Assembly: GCF_900177325.1 (NCBI RefSeq)
Contig: NZ_FXBL01000004.1
Span: 682,001 to 746,000, forward strand
Direction of reading: 5' to 3'
DNA length: 64,000 nt
DNA from: Mesorhizobium australicum
GTDB lineage: Bacteria > Pseudomonadota > Alphaproteobacteria > Rhizobiales > Rhizobiaceae
Below are positions 26,147 through 35,659 of the stretch, piece by piece. Positions within the stretch are counted from its first letter, which is position 1; each line of letters begins with the position of its first letter. Below the pieces are notes generated by a model that saw only the letters and a program-made list of their open reading frames with translations, had not been told where the DNA came from and ran no database searches. Made by a program: the position numbers and the translations under genes.

Positions 26147-28633
26147 ATGTCTACATCGACACCTTCATCCGCCACGGCGGGCCGGGGCAGGTTGGGCTGG
26201 CTGCTGACGCTCGTCGGCATCCTGTTCGTGCTCGCCGCGCTGCCGCTCGTCTGGGGCGGCGTCCAGCTCGTCTCGCTCGGCGGTTCCTGGTACTATCTGC
26301 TCGCCGGTCTCGGCGTGGCGCTGTCCGGCATCCTCATTGCGGCCCGGCGCATCGCCGGCATCTGGCTTTATGCGCTGGTGTTCCTCGCCACCGTCGTCTG
26401 GGCATTGTGGGAATCCGGCCTCGACTTCTGGCCGCTCGTCCCGCGCCTCGTTGCGCCCGCGGTGCTTGCCCTTGTCGCCGCGCTGATCGCGCCGCTTTTC
26501 CCCGCCGCTCCGCGCTCGAAGGCCCTGCCTTTCGCGGCCGCCGCCGTGCTGGTGCTGGGCCTCGCCGCCACCGGTTTCTATGCCTTCCAGCCGCATGGCG
26601 TGACCCGGACCAACTTCCAGGCCGCCGCGGGTGCTGCGCCCTCCGCCGTCACCACGGCCTCCGGCAACGACTGGGCCGCCTACGGCCGCACGCCGGCCGG
26701 CACGCGTTATGCGCCGTTCGCGGAAATCACGCCCGAAAATGCGAAGGACCTCGAGGTTGCCTGGACCTTCCGGACCGGCACTCCGCCGGCCAAGGGCGCG
26801 CAGGACCAGAACACGCCGCTGCTCGTCGGCAACACGCTCTACACCTGTTCCTCGACCAACATCATCAACGCGCTCGACGCGACCACCGGCGAGAAGAAGT
26901 GGACCTACGATCCGCAGGCCAAGTCGCCGCTCTGGCAGCGTTGCCGCGGCGTCTCCTATTATGACGCCTCCGCCGCGCCTGCGCAGGCTGCGACTGGTGC
27001 GGCTGCGTCCGTGCCGATGGCCACCGTGCCGCTCGGCTCGACCGACAGCGCCCAGGCGCCTGCCGCGCCCGCGCCGGCAGCCCCGGTCGCGGCCGTCTGC
27101 CCGAAGCGCATCGTCATGACCACGATCGACGCCCGTCTCATCGAGATCGACGCCGAGACCGGCGAACCCTGCGCCGACTTCGGCACCAACGGCATCGTCG
27201 ACCTCAAGCAGGGCATGGGCGAGGTCAAGGACGGCTTCTACTTCCAGACGTCCGCCCCCACCGTCATGCGCGACCTCGTCATGGTCGGCGGCTGGGTATG
27301 GGACAGTGTCGAGGTCGGCGAGCCTTCGGGCGCCGTGCGCGCCTTCAATGCCCGCACCGGCGAACTCGTCTGGGCCTGGGACCTCGGCAATCCGGCGATC
27401 ACCAAACTGCCGCCTCCCGGCGAGAGCTACACCCGCGGCACGCCGAACGTCTGGTCGACCCCGGCCTATGACGACGCGCTCGGCCTCGTTTATCTCCCCA
27501 CCGGCAATGCAACGCCCGACTTCTGGGGCGGCCACCGCTCCAAGGCGGCCGAGGAGTATTCGGCCTCCGTCGTGGCTCTCGACATCGCCACCGGTCGCGA
27601 GCGCTGGAAGTTCCAGACCGCCCATCACGACATCTGGGACTACGACGTCCCCGCCCAGCCGTCGCTCTACGACGTGCCGGACGGCAAGGGCGGCACGGTG
27701 CCGGCGCTGATCCAGGTCACCAAGCGCGGCCAGATCTTCATGCTCGACCGTCGCGACGGCACGCCGATCGCCGAGGTTCAGGAGAAGCCTGTGCCGCAAG
27801 GCACGGAGGAAGGCGACTTCACCGCGCCGACCCAGCCCTACTCCGTCGGCATGCCGGCGATCGGCACCGAGCCGTTCACCGAGGCCCGCATGTGGGGCGC
27901 CACGCCCTACGATCAGCTCTACTGCCGCATCGAGTTCAAGAAGATGCGCTACGATGGCGAGTTCACCCCGCCGCGGCTCGACCGCAGCCTGATCTATCCG
28001 GGCTACTACGGCGGCATGAACTGGGGCTCGGCCTCGGTTGACGAAGGCCGCGGCCTGCTCATCGTCAACGACATCCGCATGCCGCAGTTCGTGCAGCTCA
28101 TCCCGCGCGAGAACGTCGACACCTACGGCCCGTCGGCGGCGCATGACGGCCTGTCGAAGCAGCTCGGCACGCCCTACGGCGTCATCAAGGCCGGCTTCTT
28201 CTCGCCGCTCAACGTGCCTTGCCACCAGCCGCCCTACGGCACGATCAGCGCCATCGACCTCGCCTCGCGCCAGCTCGTCTGGCAGGTGCCGGCCGGCACG
28301 CTGCAGGACACCGGCCCGACCAACCCGGTCACCGGCGGCCTGATCAAGACCGGCCTGCAGATCCCGATCGGCATGCCTTCGCTCGGCGGTCCGATGACGA
28401 CGGCCGGCGGCGTCACCTTCTACGCCGGCACGCAGGACTACTACCTGCGCGCCATCGACACGACCACCGGCGAGGAGCTCTGGAAGGGCCGCCTGCCGGT
28501 CGGCGCGCAGGCCACGCCGATGTCTTATGTCGGCGCGGACGGCCGCCAGTACGTGGTCATCTCCGCCGGCGGCGCCCGCCTGTCGCCCGATGTCGGCGAC
28601 TACGTCATCGCCTACGCGCTGCCGAAGAAGTAG
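26147..28633 (+). CDS. Membrane-bound PQQ-dependent dehydrogenase, glucose/quinate/shikimate type
   Basis: This quinoprotein oxidises sugars or polyols in the periplasm and passes electrons to ubiquinone. Of 828 residues, about 1-150 form five membrane helices and the rest is an eight-bladed propeller with repeated tryptophan-docking motifs (DATTGEKKWTYDP, NARTGELVWAWDLG, DIATGRERWKFQT, DTTTGEELWKGRL). DQNTPLLVGNTLY near 220-232 matches the active-site entrance of GCD-type enzymes. Residues about 275-317 are an Ala/Pro-rich insertion. PQQ biosynthesis genes are absent from the window. Glucose, quinate or shikimate cannot be separated by eye. Confidence 0.92.
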   Translation: MSTSTPSSATAGRGRLGWLLTLVGILFVLAALPLVWGGVQLVSLGGSWYYLLAGLGVALSGILIAARRIAGIWLYALVFLATVVWALWESGLDFWPLVPRLVAPAVLALVAALIAPLFPAAPRSKALPFAAAAVLVLGLAATGFYAFQPHGVTRTNFQAAAGAAPSAVTTASGNDWAAYGRTPAGTRYAPFAEITPENAKDLEVAWTFRTGTPPAKGAQDQNTPLLVGNTLYTCSSTNIINALDATTGEKKWTYDPQAKSPLWQRCRGVSYYDASAAPAQAATGAAASVPMATVPLGSTDSAQAPAAPAPAAPVAAVCPKRIVMTTIDARLIEIDAETGEPCADFGTNGIVDLKQGMGEVKDGFYFQTSAPTVMRDLVMVGGWVWDSVEVGEPSGAVRAFNARTGELVWAWDLGNPAITKLPPPGESYTRGTPNVWSTPAYDDALGLVYLPTGNATPDFWGGHRSKAAEEYSASVVALDIATGRERWKFQTAHHDIWDYDVPAQPSLYDVPDGKGGTVPALIQVTKRGQIFMLDRRDGTPIAEVQEKPVPQGTEEGDFTAPTQPYSVGMPAIGTEPFTEARMWGATPYDQLYCRIEFKKMRYDGEFTPPRLDRSLIYPGYYGGMNWGSASVDEGRGLLIVNDIRMPQFVQLIPRENVDTYGPSAAHDGLSKQLGTPYGVIKAGFFSPLNVPCHQPPYGTISAIDLASRQLVWQVPAGTLQDTGPTNPVTGGLIKTGLQIPIGMPSLGGPMTTAGGVTFYAGTQDYYLRAIDTTTGEELWKGRLPVGAQATPMSYVGADGRQYVVISAGGARLSPDVGDYVIAYALPKK

Positions 28634-28697
28634 CCTTCGGCGTCAGGACAATCATCGAGCGGGGCGTCCTCCGGGACGCCCCGCTTGCGTTTGGGGT

Positions 28698-28752
28698 TAT
28701 CCTCCCCTGCGAAGCGGGGGAGGGGGACCGCCGAAGGCGGTGGAGGGGGCGC
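28698..28752. repeat. Two-hairpin repeat family B, intergenic copy
   Basis: A GC-rich module of two stem-loops: CCTCCCC...GGGGGAGG, then ACCGCC-GAA-GGCGGT. It is followed by GGAGGGGGC. The same order recurs at 43439-43489 (inside a gene), 63795-63848 (inverted) and 63871-63922. It lies in the 269-base gap after the PQQ-dehydrogenase gene and may help end transcription there. No gene is visible in the gap. Confidence 0.8.
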
Positions 28753-28902
28753 CCGCATATGCGCCCCGCATTTTCCCGCTCCGCGGGAAAGTCGTTGCCC
28801 GATTCCGTGCCTACCCGCCGTGCGAGCCGCGGCTATCCTTCCCTTCGACACAGAACGGCTGCGGCGCAGAAGCCGCGGCCGCAGAAGCGGTGAGGAAGCA
28901 GC

Positions 28903-29805
28903 ATGAATACCCAGCATGTCGTCGAGCTCCGCGAGAACGGCTACGCCGTCATCCGCGGCTTTCTCAACAAGGACGAGGTCGCCGAGCTGCGGCGCGAGAG
29001 CGAGAAGGTCTACGCCGAGGGGCTGAAGCACCACGCGACCTATCGCGACAGGAACCTCTATTTCGAGGTCATCAACGATCCGGGCAACAATCACCGCGCG
29101 GTGCCGCAGGCGCACTGGTTCTCGTGGATCAATCCGGTGTTCGAGCAGTATCGCCGCAGCCAGAAGATTTTCGAGGCGCTCGCGCCGCTGCTCGGCCCGG
29201 ACATCAAGCAGATCGCCAACCAGCTCCACTGGAAGGCGCCCGGCGGCAAATACACCTATTACCGCATGCACCAGGACGTGCGTTTCCGCAGCCGGCCGGA
29301 ACTGTTCGCCAATCTCGACCGCTACTCGCTCAACCTCGGCCTCGCCCTCAACCGGCAGGACGCGTCCAACGGCGCGCTCAAGGTCGTGCCGGGCCACCAC
29401 AAGCGCGGCTATCTCGGCCTCGCCGAGGACGGCGGCGGCATCATGGTCGGCTCGACCGAGCAGGGTTCGGAGCTGAAGGCCGTCGGCATCGATCCGTCCG
29501 AGGTCGTCCAGCTCGAGATGGAGCCGGGCGACCTTGCGATCTGGACGCTCTACACCATCCACGGCTCCGGCCCCAACGTCTCGACCGAGCCGCGCATTCT
29601 CCTCATCGACAACTACGTCCGCGCCGAGGATTCGCCCGATCGCGGCGAATGGGCCTTCCGCGACGGCCGCTCCATCCCGCTCGGCGCCGAGCCGGAGATC
29701 TGCAAATACGAACAGCTGCGCGAGAACCCCGGCCCGTTCTATGTCGAGGAGAAATGGACCGACGAGGCGAAGCAGTCGGGAGAGAAACTCAAGGCGGCGG
29801 GTTGA
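28903..29805 (+). CDS. Phytanoyl-CoA dioxygenase family protein
   Basis: This is a predicted Fe(II)/2-oxoglutarate-dependent oxygenase of 300 residues. The iron-binding HxD is seen in MHQDVRF (around 124-130), the distal His in TIHGSGPN near 225, and the 2-oxoglutarate-binding Arg in TEPRILLI. An RBS-like GAGGAAG precedes the ATG. Substrates in this family range from fatty acyl-CoAs to small secondary metabolites and hydroxyproline or ectoine. Nothing adjacent fixes the substrate. Confidence 0.88.
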   Translation: MNTQHVVELRENGYAVIRGFLNKDEVAELRRESEKVYAEGLKHHATYRDRNLYFEVINDPGNNHRAVPQAHWFSWINPVFEQYRRSQKIFEALAPLLGPDIKQIANQLHWKAPGGKYTYYRMHQDVRFRSRPELFANLDRYSLNLGLALNRQDASNGALKVVPGHHKRGYLGLAEDGGGIMVGSTEQGSELKAVGIDPSEVVQLEMEPGDLAIWTLYTIHGSGPNVSTEPRILLIDNYVRAEDSPDRGEWAFRDGRSIPLGAEPEICKYEQLRENPGPFYVEEKWTDEAKQSGEKLKAAG

Positions 29806-29848
29806 CGGGAGCCCCGGGGGCTTCTTGAGGCGCGCGCATCGCACACAT

Positions 29849-29935
29849 CCCCCACCCCGTACCCCTCCCCGCAAGGGGGGTCGCCGAGGCCTCAGAATCC
29901 CCCTCCCCCTTGCGGGGAGGGGTACGGGGTGGGGG
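29849..29935. repeat. 30-bp perfect inverted repeat between convergent genes
   Basis: Arms 29849-29878 and 29906-29935 are exact reverse complements, separated by 27 bases. The left arm begins CCCCCACCCCGTACCCC. It occupies most of the 178-base gap between the convergent phytanoyl-dioxygenase and LysR genes. It could terminate transcription from both sides, although no T-tract follows either arm. Confidence 0.85.
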
Positions 29936-29983
29936 TAAGACGGAAGCGTTACATGAAGCTGGCTGCGCAGCGGGAAGACCACT

Positions 29984-30928
29984 TCAATCGAGATCAGGGG
30001 AGAGCTCTCGCATGAGGAATTCGACGAACACCCGCACCTTCATGGCAACATAGGTCCGGTGCGGATAGAGCGCATAGATCGGGCTCGACGCCGGCTTGAA
30101 CTCCTCCAGCAGGGTTTCGAGCCGGCCGTCCTCTATTGCGGGCCTCGCCAGCAGGCTCGGCAGGTTGCCGATGCCGAAGCCGGCCATCGTCATCTGGTAG
30201 GCGGCCTCGACGCTGTTGGTCGACACGCGTCCCTTCACCGGCGTCGACATGCGCCCCTCCGGTCCCATGAACGGCCATGCGCCCAGCCGTTTGGCGAAGT
30301 TCGACAGCACGCAGGAATGGCCGGCCAGCTCGTCCGGATGAAGCGGCCTGCCGTGCCGGTCGAGATAGGCCGGCGTCGCGCAGACGAAATTGCGCACGGT
30401 GCCGAGCTGTCGCGAGACGATCTCGGAATCGTTCTGCGCCTCGAAGCGGATCGCCACGTCGTAGCCTTCCTCGACGATGCCCACCACGTGGCGCGAGGTC
30501 AGGTTGAACTCCACCGAGACCAGCGGGTTCTCCTCCAGGAAGCGCGGGATCAGCCGCGTGATGCGCGTATAGGCGAGCACGTTGGAGCACGAGAGGCGCA
30601 AGAGCCCCCGTGTGCCGCGGTCGAGCCGCCGCGTCTGGTCCTGCAACTCCTCCACCTCGGCCAGCAGCGCCTTCACCCGCTCGGCATAGTCGCGCCCGGC
30701 CTCGGTCGGGCTCATCCGCCGCGTCGTGCGGTTCAAGAGCCGCACGCCCAGGTCGTCCTCCAGCTCCTTCAATTGCCGGCTCACCGCCGTCGTCGACATG
30801 CCGAGGTCGCGCGCCGCCGCCGACAGGCTGCCGAGGGTGCAGACCCGGTCGTACACCTTCATCGCGATCAACAGGTTCACCGGGACCTCCAGGGGAATCT
30901 CGCCAGCCGGCGCGGCCGCGCGCGCCAC
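29984..30928 (-). CDS. LysR family transcriptional regulator
   Basis: This is a 314-residue regulator with an N-terminal winged HTH ([25 protein letters not shown]), then [16 protein letters not shown], and an effector domain with the AaeR/CrgA-subgroup look ([26 protein letters not shown]). It is divergent from the solute-binding-protein gene 45 bases away and so probably controls it. An internal start around residue 16 ([10 protein letters not shown]) is possible and would free more room for the shared promoter. Confidence 0.9.
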   Translation of the reverse strand: MARAAAPAGEIPLEVPVNLLIAMKVYDRVCTLGSLSAAARDLGMSTTAVSRQLKELEDDLGVRLLNRTTRRMSPTEAGRDYAERVKALLAEVEELQDQTRRLDRGTRGLLRLSCSNVLAYTRITRLIPRFLEENPLVSVEFNLTSRHVVGIVEEGYDVAIRFEAQNDSEIVSRQLGTVRNFVCATPAYLDRHGRPLHPDELAGHSCVLSNFAKRLGAWPFMGPEGRMSTPVKGRVSTNSVEAAYQMTMAGFGIGNLPSLLARPAIEDGRLETLLEEFKPASSPIYALYPHRTYVAMKVRVFVEFLMRELSPDLD

Positions 30929-30972
30929 TGTCGGACGGCTTCAATCGGAAAATCAACAGAGGGAGATACTGA

Positions 30973-32604
30973 ATGACACGTAAGCTTCACCCCGCGATCG
31001 CGATGTATGCCCGCGATGCCCGCGAGGGGCGCATGAACCGGCGCGAATTCCTCGCCACCGCCAGCGCGCTCGGCGCCTCGACCGCCGCCGCCTACGGCCT
31101 CCTCGGCCTGTCCGCGCCAACCCTCGCTTCCGCGCAGGAGCCGGTGAAGGGCGGCATCGTGCGTGTTTCCATGCAGGTCATGGCGCTGGAAGACCCGCGC
31201 CTGTTCAAGACCTCGCAGATGGGCAACATCGCCATGCAGTTCATCGAGCCGCTGGTGCGCTGGAAGCCCGACTTCACCTTCAAGCCGATGCTGCTCGAAA
31301 GCTGGGAGGTCAACGAGAACGCCACCGAATACGTCCTGCACGCCCGCAAGGGCGTGAAGTGGTCGAACGGCGACGACTTCACCGCCGAGGACGTCGTCTT
31401 CAACATCACCCGCTGGTGCGAGAAGGAGGTCGCCGGCAACTCGATGGCCGGCCGCATGGGTTCGCTCATCGACCCCGACACCAAGAAGGCGCGGGCCGGC
31501 GCGATCGAGATGCGCGATCCGCACACGGTCGTGCTCAAGCTCTCCAAGCCGGACATCTCGATCATCCCGGCGATGACCGACTATCCGGCCCTCATCGTCC
31601 ATCGCGGCTTCAACACGGCCACCGCGACGCTGTCGCAGGCGCCGATCGGCACCGGCCCGTTCGAGCTCACCCATCACGAGGTCGGCGTGCGCGCTTCCGC
31701 CCGAAAGCGTCCGGACGGCTCGTGGTGGGGCGGCAACGTCCACCTCGACGGCATCGACTGGGTCGACTACGGCACCGAGACCGCGCCGACGCTGGCCGCG
31801 ATGGAATCCGGCGAGATCGACCTCACCGCCCAGACCCAGTCCTACGATGTCGGCGCGCTGGACAGCATGGGCATGAAGAAGTCGGAGATCGTCACCGCCG
31901 CCACCATCGTGCTGCGCACCAACGTCAACGCCAAGCCCTATGACGACAAGCGCGTCCGCAACGCCATCCAGCTCGCCATCGACAACGAGGCGGTGATGAA
32001 GCTCGGCATCGACGGTCAGGGCGAGGTGGCGCAGAACCACCATGTCGGCCCCATGCATCCCGAATATGCCGAACTGCCGCCGATCAAGCGCGACGTCGAG
32101 AAGGCGAAGGCGCTGCTCGCGGAAGCCGGCCAGTCCGACCACGAATTCGAGATCATCTCGGTCGAGGCCGACTACCGCAAGGAAAGCTCCGACGCCGCCG
32201 CCCAGCAGATGCGCGACGCCGGCTTCAAGGTGAAGCGCACCGTCATCCCGGAAAGCTCGTTCTGGAACGACTGGACCAAATATCCGCTGGCGACCACCAA
32301 CTGGAACGCGCGGCCGCTCGGTATCCAGACCTATGCGCTCGCCTACAAGACCGGCACCGCCTGGAACGAGACCGGCTTCTCCGATCCCGAGTTCGACGCG
32401 CTGATCGAGAAGGCCAATGCGATCGCCGACGCCGACACGCGCCGGCCGCTGATGAAGGAGCTTGAGACCCGCCTGCAGGACTCCGGCATCATCGTCCAGC
32501 CCTACTGGCGCAAGCTGTTCTGCCACATGAGCCCCAAGCTCAACGGCTACCAGATGCACCAGGCCTACGAGCAGGACTTCACCGAAGCCTGGCTTGCGGC
32601 CTGA
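30973..32604 (+). CDS. Peptide/opine-type ABC transporter solute-binding protein (Tat-exported)
   Basis: This is a 543-residue DppA/OppA-class periplasmic binding protein. A twin-arginine signal, [16 protein letters not shown], begins near residue 17, followed by a hydrophobic stretch and SAQEPVKGG at the likely cleavage site. Family blocks include [24 protein letters not shown] and [22 protein letters not shown]. No permease or ATPase gene follows, so this is either an orphan receptor or its transporter lies elsewhere. The divergent LysR suggests ligand-dependent control. Confidence 0.9.
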   Translation: MTRKLHPAIAMYARDAREGRMNRREFLATASALGASTAAAYGLLGLSAPTLASAQEPVKGGIVRVSMQVMALEDPRLFKTSQMGNIAMQFIEPLVRWKPDFTFKPMLLESWEVNENATEYVLHARKGVKWSNGDDFTAEDVVFNITRWCEKEVAGNSMAGRMGSLIDPDTKKARAGAIEMRDPHTVVLKLSKPDISIIPAMTDYPALIVHRGFNTATATLSQAPIGTGPFELTHHEVGVRASARKRPDGSWWGGNVHLDGIDWVDYGTETAPTLAAMESGEIDLTAQTQSYDVGALDSMGMKKSEIVTAATIVLRTNVNAKPYDDKRVRNAIQLAIDNEAVMKLGIDGQGEVAQNHHVGPMHPEYAELPPIKRDVEKAKALLAEAGQSDHEFEIISVEADYRKESSDAAAQQMRDAGFKVKRTVIPESSFWNDWTKYPLATTNWNARPLGIQTYALAYKTGTAWNETGFSDPEFDALIEKANAIADADTRRPLMKELETRLQDSGIIVQPYWRKLFCHMSPKLNGYQMHQAYEQDFTEAWLAA

Positions 32605-32636
32605 CGCATACGCCCTGAATCCGGGCGGTCGCGCTC

Positions 32637-32801
32637 TCACGCGCGGCCGCTCTCGCCCTTGGTGGAGACGAAGGGCGAAAACGGACAGGTCAGCTTCTTC
32701 GGGCAGGTGGAGCAATCCCGCCCGCAGGCCGACGCCACCGCCCCTCGTGTCGCGCCGCCCACCGGCACTTGCTTCCCGCTTTCCGCAACAATCGCGTCCA
32801 T
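32637..32801 (-). CDS. Predicted 54-residue Cys-rich small protein
   Basis: An ATG preceded by GCAGGAGGAAG at about eight bases starts a 54-codon frame. Its centre reads ACGRDCSTCPKKLTCPF, four cysteines spaced C-x3-C-x2-C-x5-C at 26, 30, 33 and 39. This is a metal- or iron-sulfur-binding pattern. The strong ribosome-binding site and the tight Cys cluster argue for a real gene. It lies about 100 bases downstream of the DoxX gene on the same strand, in a gap that otherwise holds nothing, and could be a distal member of the metal-response operon. No family is recognised. Confidence 0.6.
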   Translation of the reverse strand: MDAIVAESGKQVPVGGATRGAVASACGRDCSTCPKKLTCPFSPFVSTKGESGRA

Positions 32802-32904
32802 CGCCGTCTTCCTCCTGCGATGGAGACACGATAATCCGCCGTCCGGCGCACGCTAGCCGCCGGCTACGGGAACGACCTTTGCGCCGATCGGGAAAATACC
32901 TGGC

Positions 32905-33408
32905 TCACATCTTCTCGCGGCCAAGGCCGATGAGGCGATCGAGCGACAGCGCGCCGCCGCCGTAGACGGCCAGCGTCAGCGCCATCGCAGCCCAGGGCAG
33001 GTGGAAGTTCGCCCAGCCCTCCGGCACGGTGATCTGGATCACCGCCGTCATGATGAGCAGGGCAAGCGCGGCGAAGCGCGTGCCCAAGCCGAGCACCAGG
33101 AGCACCGGCAGCACGATCTCCGCCGTTCCCGCGCCATAGGCTGCGGCCGTCGGGAACGGATAGGGATACTGCGCGCCAAAAACGTGCAGCTTGAATTCCT
33201 GCCCGAACAGGAACTGCGCGCCGCCTGACAGTTGCAGGAACCCGTCCCACTTGGTCAGCCCCGATTTGTAGAAGGGAACCGCCAGCGCCAGACGCAGCGC
33301 CAGCAGGGGCAGCGCCGCCGGCACCGAGGCGAGCCAGCCCTCCGCGCGCCGCACCGGCGCCAGCAGTTTCCATCCGCTGCCGGATGGCGCTTCAACCATG
33401 TCCGTCAT
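32905..33408 (-). CDS. DoxX-family membrane protein of the bufferin operon
   Basis: This is a four-helix membrane protein of 167 residues. It has the DoxX pattern LALRLALAVPFYKSGLTKWDGF, a periplasmic loop with GAQYPYPFPTAAAYGAGTAE, then IVLPVLLVLGLGTRFAALALLIMTAVIQ. The ATG lies 17 bases inside the end of the preceding DUF2063 gene. In DUF2282-DUF692-DUF2063 operons a DoxX gene is the usual fourth member. Its precise role (electron transfer to the maturation enzyme or transport) is not settled. Confidence 0.9.
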   Translation of the reverse strand: MTDMVEAPSGSGWKLLAPVRRAEGWLASVPAALPLLALRLALAVPFYKSGLTKWDGFLQLSGGAQFLFGQEFKLHVFGAQYPYPFPTAAAYGAGTAEIVLPVLLVLGLGTRFAALALLIMTAVIQITVPEGWANFHLPWAAMALTLAVYGGGALSLDRLIGLGREKM

Positions 33409-34183
33409 CCTCGTCTCCCTTGTCGTTCGAAACCGTGCCTGCAAATGCGCCCAGGCCCGTCAATCCGAGCAGTGCGGCGCCGAAATCGAAACCATCGTCG
33501 GCCGAGAGCGCCTGCGAGGCCGCTTCACCCAACGCCACGCCGTCGAGCAGTGCGGCGGCAAAGCTCGCGTCGCGCGCCGGCAGGATATGGACGCCGACCT
33601 CGAAGCCCGGCCGGACGATCAGCACCGTCTCGCCGCCCGCGGCCGAGATCGGCGCCACGACGTCCGCCTGGTGCGCCTGCCAGATTGTGCCCACGGCAAA
33701 ACGCGAGCGCACCAGTGCCGCCGCCGGATGCGGCGCAAGCCGCACGTCGCCCAGCGTCTCCGCCGGCAATGCGGCCAGTTGCGCGATGTCGAGCGGCGCG
33801 GCGTCTTCGGCGTGGTAGGCGCGCGTCACGGCAGCTTCCAACCGCGCGACATCGGCCAGGTAAGGCACTGACGCCACCGGCGCGAAGCCTCCGATGAAAT
33901 CGGGCAAGTCGTCGCCATAGGCGAAGAGCAGCGGCGAAGCGGGCCTCGCGCCGGCAATGTAGGCGCGCGCCATCAGCGCGAAGAACTCCTCGCCGACCAG
34001 CCGCTCGACGACGCGGAAGCGTGTCGCCAGCGTCTTGCGCAGGCCGACGGCGACATTGTTCCTGTAGACGGCGAAGCGCTTCTCGTCCGGCACGCCGCGC
34101 GCTGTCGTCAGACCTCCCGGCGAAGGCAGGGCAGGGTCGAGAAGCGCCGCCGCGAAGGCTGCCTCGGTAGCGGCGTGGCTCAT
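33392..34183 (-). CDS. DUF2063 / HvfC-BufC family partner protein
   Basis: This 263-residue protein has an N-terminal DUF2063 domain ([39 protein letters not shown]) and a C-terminal part of the HvfC type. These proteins bind the RiPP precursor and hand it to the DUF692 iron enzyme. The start overlaps the DUF692 stop by four bases, so the two subunits are made in coupled fashion. This matches the bufB-bufC order. Confidence 0.88.
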   Translation of the reverse strand: MSHAATEAAFAAALLDPALPSPGGLTTARGVPDEKRFAVYRNNVAVGLRKTLATRFRVVERLVGEEFFALMARAYIAGARPASPLLFAYGDDLPDFIGGFAPVASVPYLADVARLEAAVTRAYHAEDAAPLDIAQLAALPAETLGDVRLAPHPAAALVRSRFAVGTIWQAHQADVVAPISAAGGETVLIVRPGFEVGVHILPARDASFAAALLDGVALGEAASQALSADDGFDFGAALLGLTGLGAFAGTVSNDKGDEDDGHG

Positions 34184-35076
34184 GCAGACGCCCTCCTCGG
34201 CAGTGTCGCAAAGCCCCGCCGCTTCGCCTCCTCTGCCAGCACTGCGTCGGCGCGCCGAGCCTCGTCATGGAGGATGGCGAAGCCCGGCACGTCGTTGTCC
34301 CATTCGATCAACGTTGCCACCGGACCGCAGCGACGGATCGCGTGGCGGTAGAGCGCAAACACGTCCTCCCTCACGCGCGAGCCGTGTGCGTCGATCAGAA
34401 GCCGCTCGCCGGCGCCGTCGACCGTCTCGTCATAGCCGGCGAGGTGAATTTCGCCGACGCGTTCGACCGGGAATCGGTCGACATAGGCGAGGGGGTCGAG
34501 CCCATGATTGACGGCCGACACCATCACATTGTTGACGTCGAGCAGCAGGCCGCAGCCGGTGCGTTCTGCGACGGCGTCGAGGAAGTCGATCTCGTCGATG
34601 CAGCTCTCCTCGAACAGGACATAGGTCGACGGGTTTTCGAGCAGCATCTGCCGGCCGGTCGCCTGCTGCACCTCGTCGACATGGTCGATGACGCGCGCCA
34701 GCGTTTCCGGCGTATAGGGCAGCGGCAGGAGGTCGTTGAGAAAGCCGGTGTCGTGGGTCGACCAGGCGAGATGTTCGGAAAACGATTGCGGCTTGTAGCG
34801 GTCGATCAACAGGCGCAGCCGCGCCAGATGCGCCCTGTCCAGCGGCCTCGCCGCGCCGATCGACAGGCCGACGCCGTGCAGCGACAGAGCGTAGCGCGCG
34901 GAGAGTTCCGCCAGCATGCGATGCGGCATGCCGCCCTCGCCCATATAGTTCTCGGCATGGACCTCCAGGAAACCGATATCCGGTTCCGTCTCCAAGACGT
35001 CGCCATAGTGCTCCGGCTTGAAGCCGATGCCGGCGCGCGGCGGCAGTCTGGAAGCATGGAGGGGTTCATAGGACAT
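34180..35076 (-). CDS. DUF692 multinuclear iron oxidative enzyme (BufB/HvfB/MbnB family)
   Basis: This is a TIM-barrel protein of 298 residues. Conserved DUF692 segments are GIGFKPEHY at the N-terminus, [67 protein letters not shown] and LIEWDNDVP. The His/Asp/Glu residues in these blocks coordinate iron in characterised members. MbnB converts cysteines in methanobactin precursors, and bufferin enzymes convert cysteines to thiooxazoles. With the adjacent DUF2063 partner and DUF2282 precursor it should modify BufA-like peptide cysteines. Confidence 0.93.
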   Translation of the reverse strand: MSYEPLHASRLPPRAGIGFKPEHYGDVLETEPDIGFLEVHAENYMGEGGMPHRMLAELSARYALSLHGVGLSIGAARPLDRAHLARLRLLIDRYKPQSFSEHLAWSTHDTGFLNDLLPLPYTPETLARVIDHVDEVQQATGRQMLLENPSTYVLFEESCIDEIDFLDAVAERTGCGLLLDVNNVMVSAVNHGLDPLAYVDRFPVERVGEIHLAGYDETVDGAGERLLIDAHGSRVREDVFALYRHAIRRCGPVATLIEWDNDVPGFAILHDEARRADAVLAEEAKRRGFATLPRRASA

Positions 35077-35180
35077 GGCGGAATCTCGCTTCTTCGTGCT
35101 GGACGCTTCGGGCGATCGCCCCCGGCGAGTGTGGGCGGGGCCGGCGGGCCGATTGGCACGCCGGTCCCGCGCGAGAGGGA

Positions 35181-35468
35181 TCAGCCCTTCATCGGCTCGA
35201 GCATGCCCTTGTGACCGTTGACGTCCATCGTGGTGCAGGTGCCGGCCGGCACGGCCTTCCAGGCATTGCCCTGGTAGTCCATGGTCGAAGTGCCGGCGCA
35301 GGTGGTGCCTGCGCCCGCGGCGCAGTCGTTCTGGCCCTTCAGCGCGATGCCGTAGCACTTCTCCATGCCCACCATCTTCTCGGCGGGCAGCGGGGCTGCG
35401 TAGGCGGCGGTGGCGAAGGCGCTGGCGAGCGAGCCGGCAAGGGCGAGAGCGATGGTCTGGCGGTTCAT
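35181..35468 (-). CDS. DUF2282 bufferin-type RiPP precursor (BufA1-like)
   Basis: This 95-residue exported peptide is the likely substrate of the DUF692/DUF2063 pair. It has a signal peptide (hydrophobic [14 protein letters not shown], predicted cleavage after AAYA at 24) and a core with four cysteines at 38, 49, 57 and 78 ([22 protein letters not shown]). The [14 protein letters not shown] pattern is diagnostic of DUF2282. Characterised bufferins carry modified cysteines and bind copper in the periplasm. The first gene of the minus-strand operon, with a sigma-F-like promoter upstream. Confidence 0.93.
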   Translation of the reverse strand: MNRQTIALALAGSLASAFATAAYAAPLPAEKMVGMEKCYGIALKGQNDCAAGAGTTCAGTSTMDYQGNAWKAVPAGTCTTMDVNGHKGMLEPMKG

Positions 35469-35524
35469 AGTCTACTCCTCTGGAAGTCTTGGATGGAACG
35501 CGACATGCGCTCCATGACGGTGAC

Positions 35525-35551
35525 TTCGCTGCCAAGGGCCGCCGCGTTACA
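35525..35551 (-). promoter_or_regulatory. Candidate ECF sigma (sigma-F type) promoter of the bufferin operon
   Basis: Reading the minus strand, TGTAAC at 35551-35546 is followed after 17 bases by CGAA at 35528-35525. This matches the GTAAC...CGAA promoter form reported for Caulobacter sigma-F. It lies 57 bases upstream of the precursor ATG, a suitable leader length. Confidence 0.6.
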
Positions 35552-35616
35552 CTGCCCGCGAGCACGCTTTCGTGATGCTTGCGTGAGAAGCCCCGTGACA
35601 TTTCCGCCGCGGCCCG

Positions 35617-35642
35617 TGTAACAAATGCCGCCGCCCGACGAA
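35617..35642 (+). promoter_or_regulatory. Candidate autoregulatory ECF promoter of the sigma/anti-sigma pair
   Basis: TGTAAC at 35617-35622 and CGAA at 35639-35642, with 16 bases between, mirror the divergent site 66 bases away. The predicted start of transcription (about 35648) would give a leader of roughly a dozen bases containing GAGAAGG. That supports TTG at 35660 as the translation start. Confidence 0.55.
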
Positions 35643-35659
35643 GATGGGATGAGAAGGTC

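Noticed and set aside
35579..35659. Longer start of the ECF sigma factor
   Set aside because: It would put the TGTAAC...CGAA promoter-like site inside the gene and adds residues not typical of ECF N-termini. TTG at 35660 has a ribosome-binding site.
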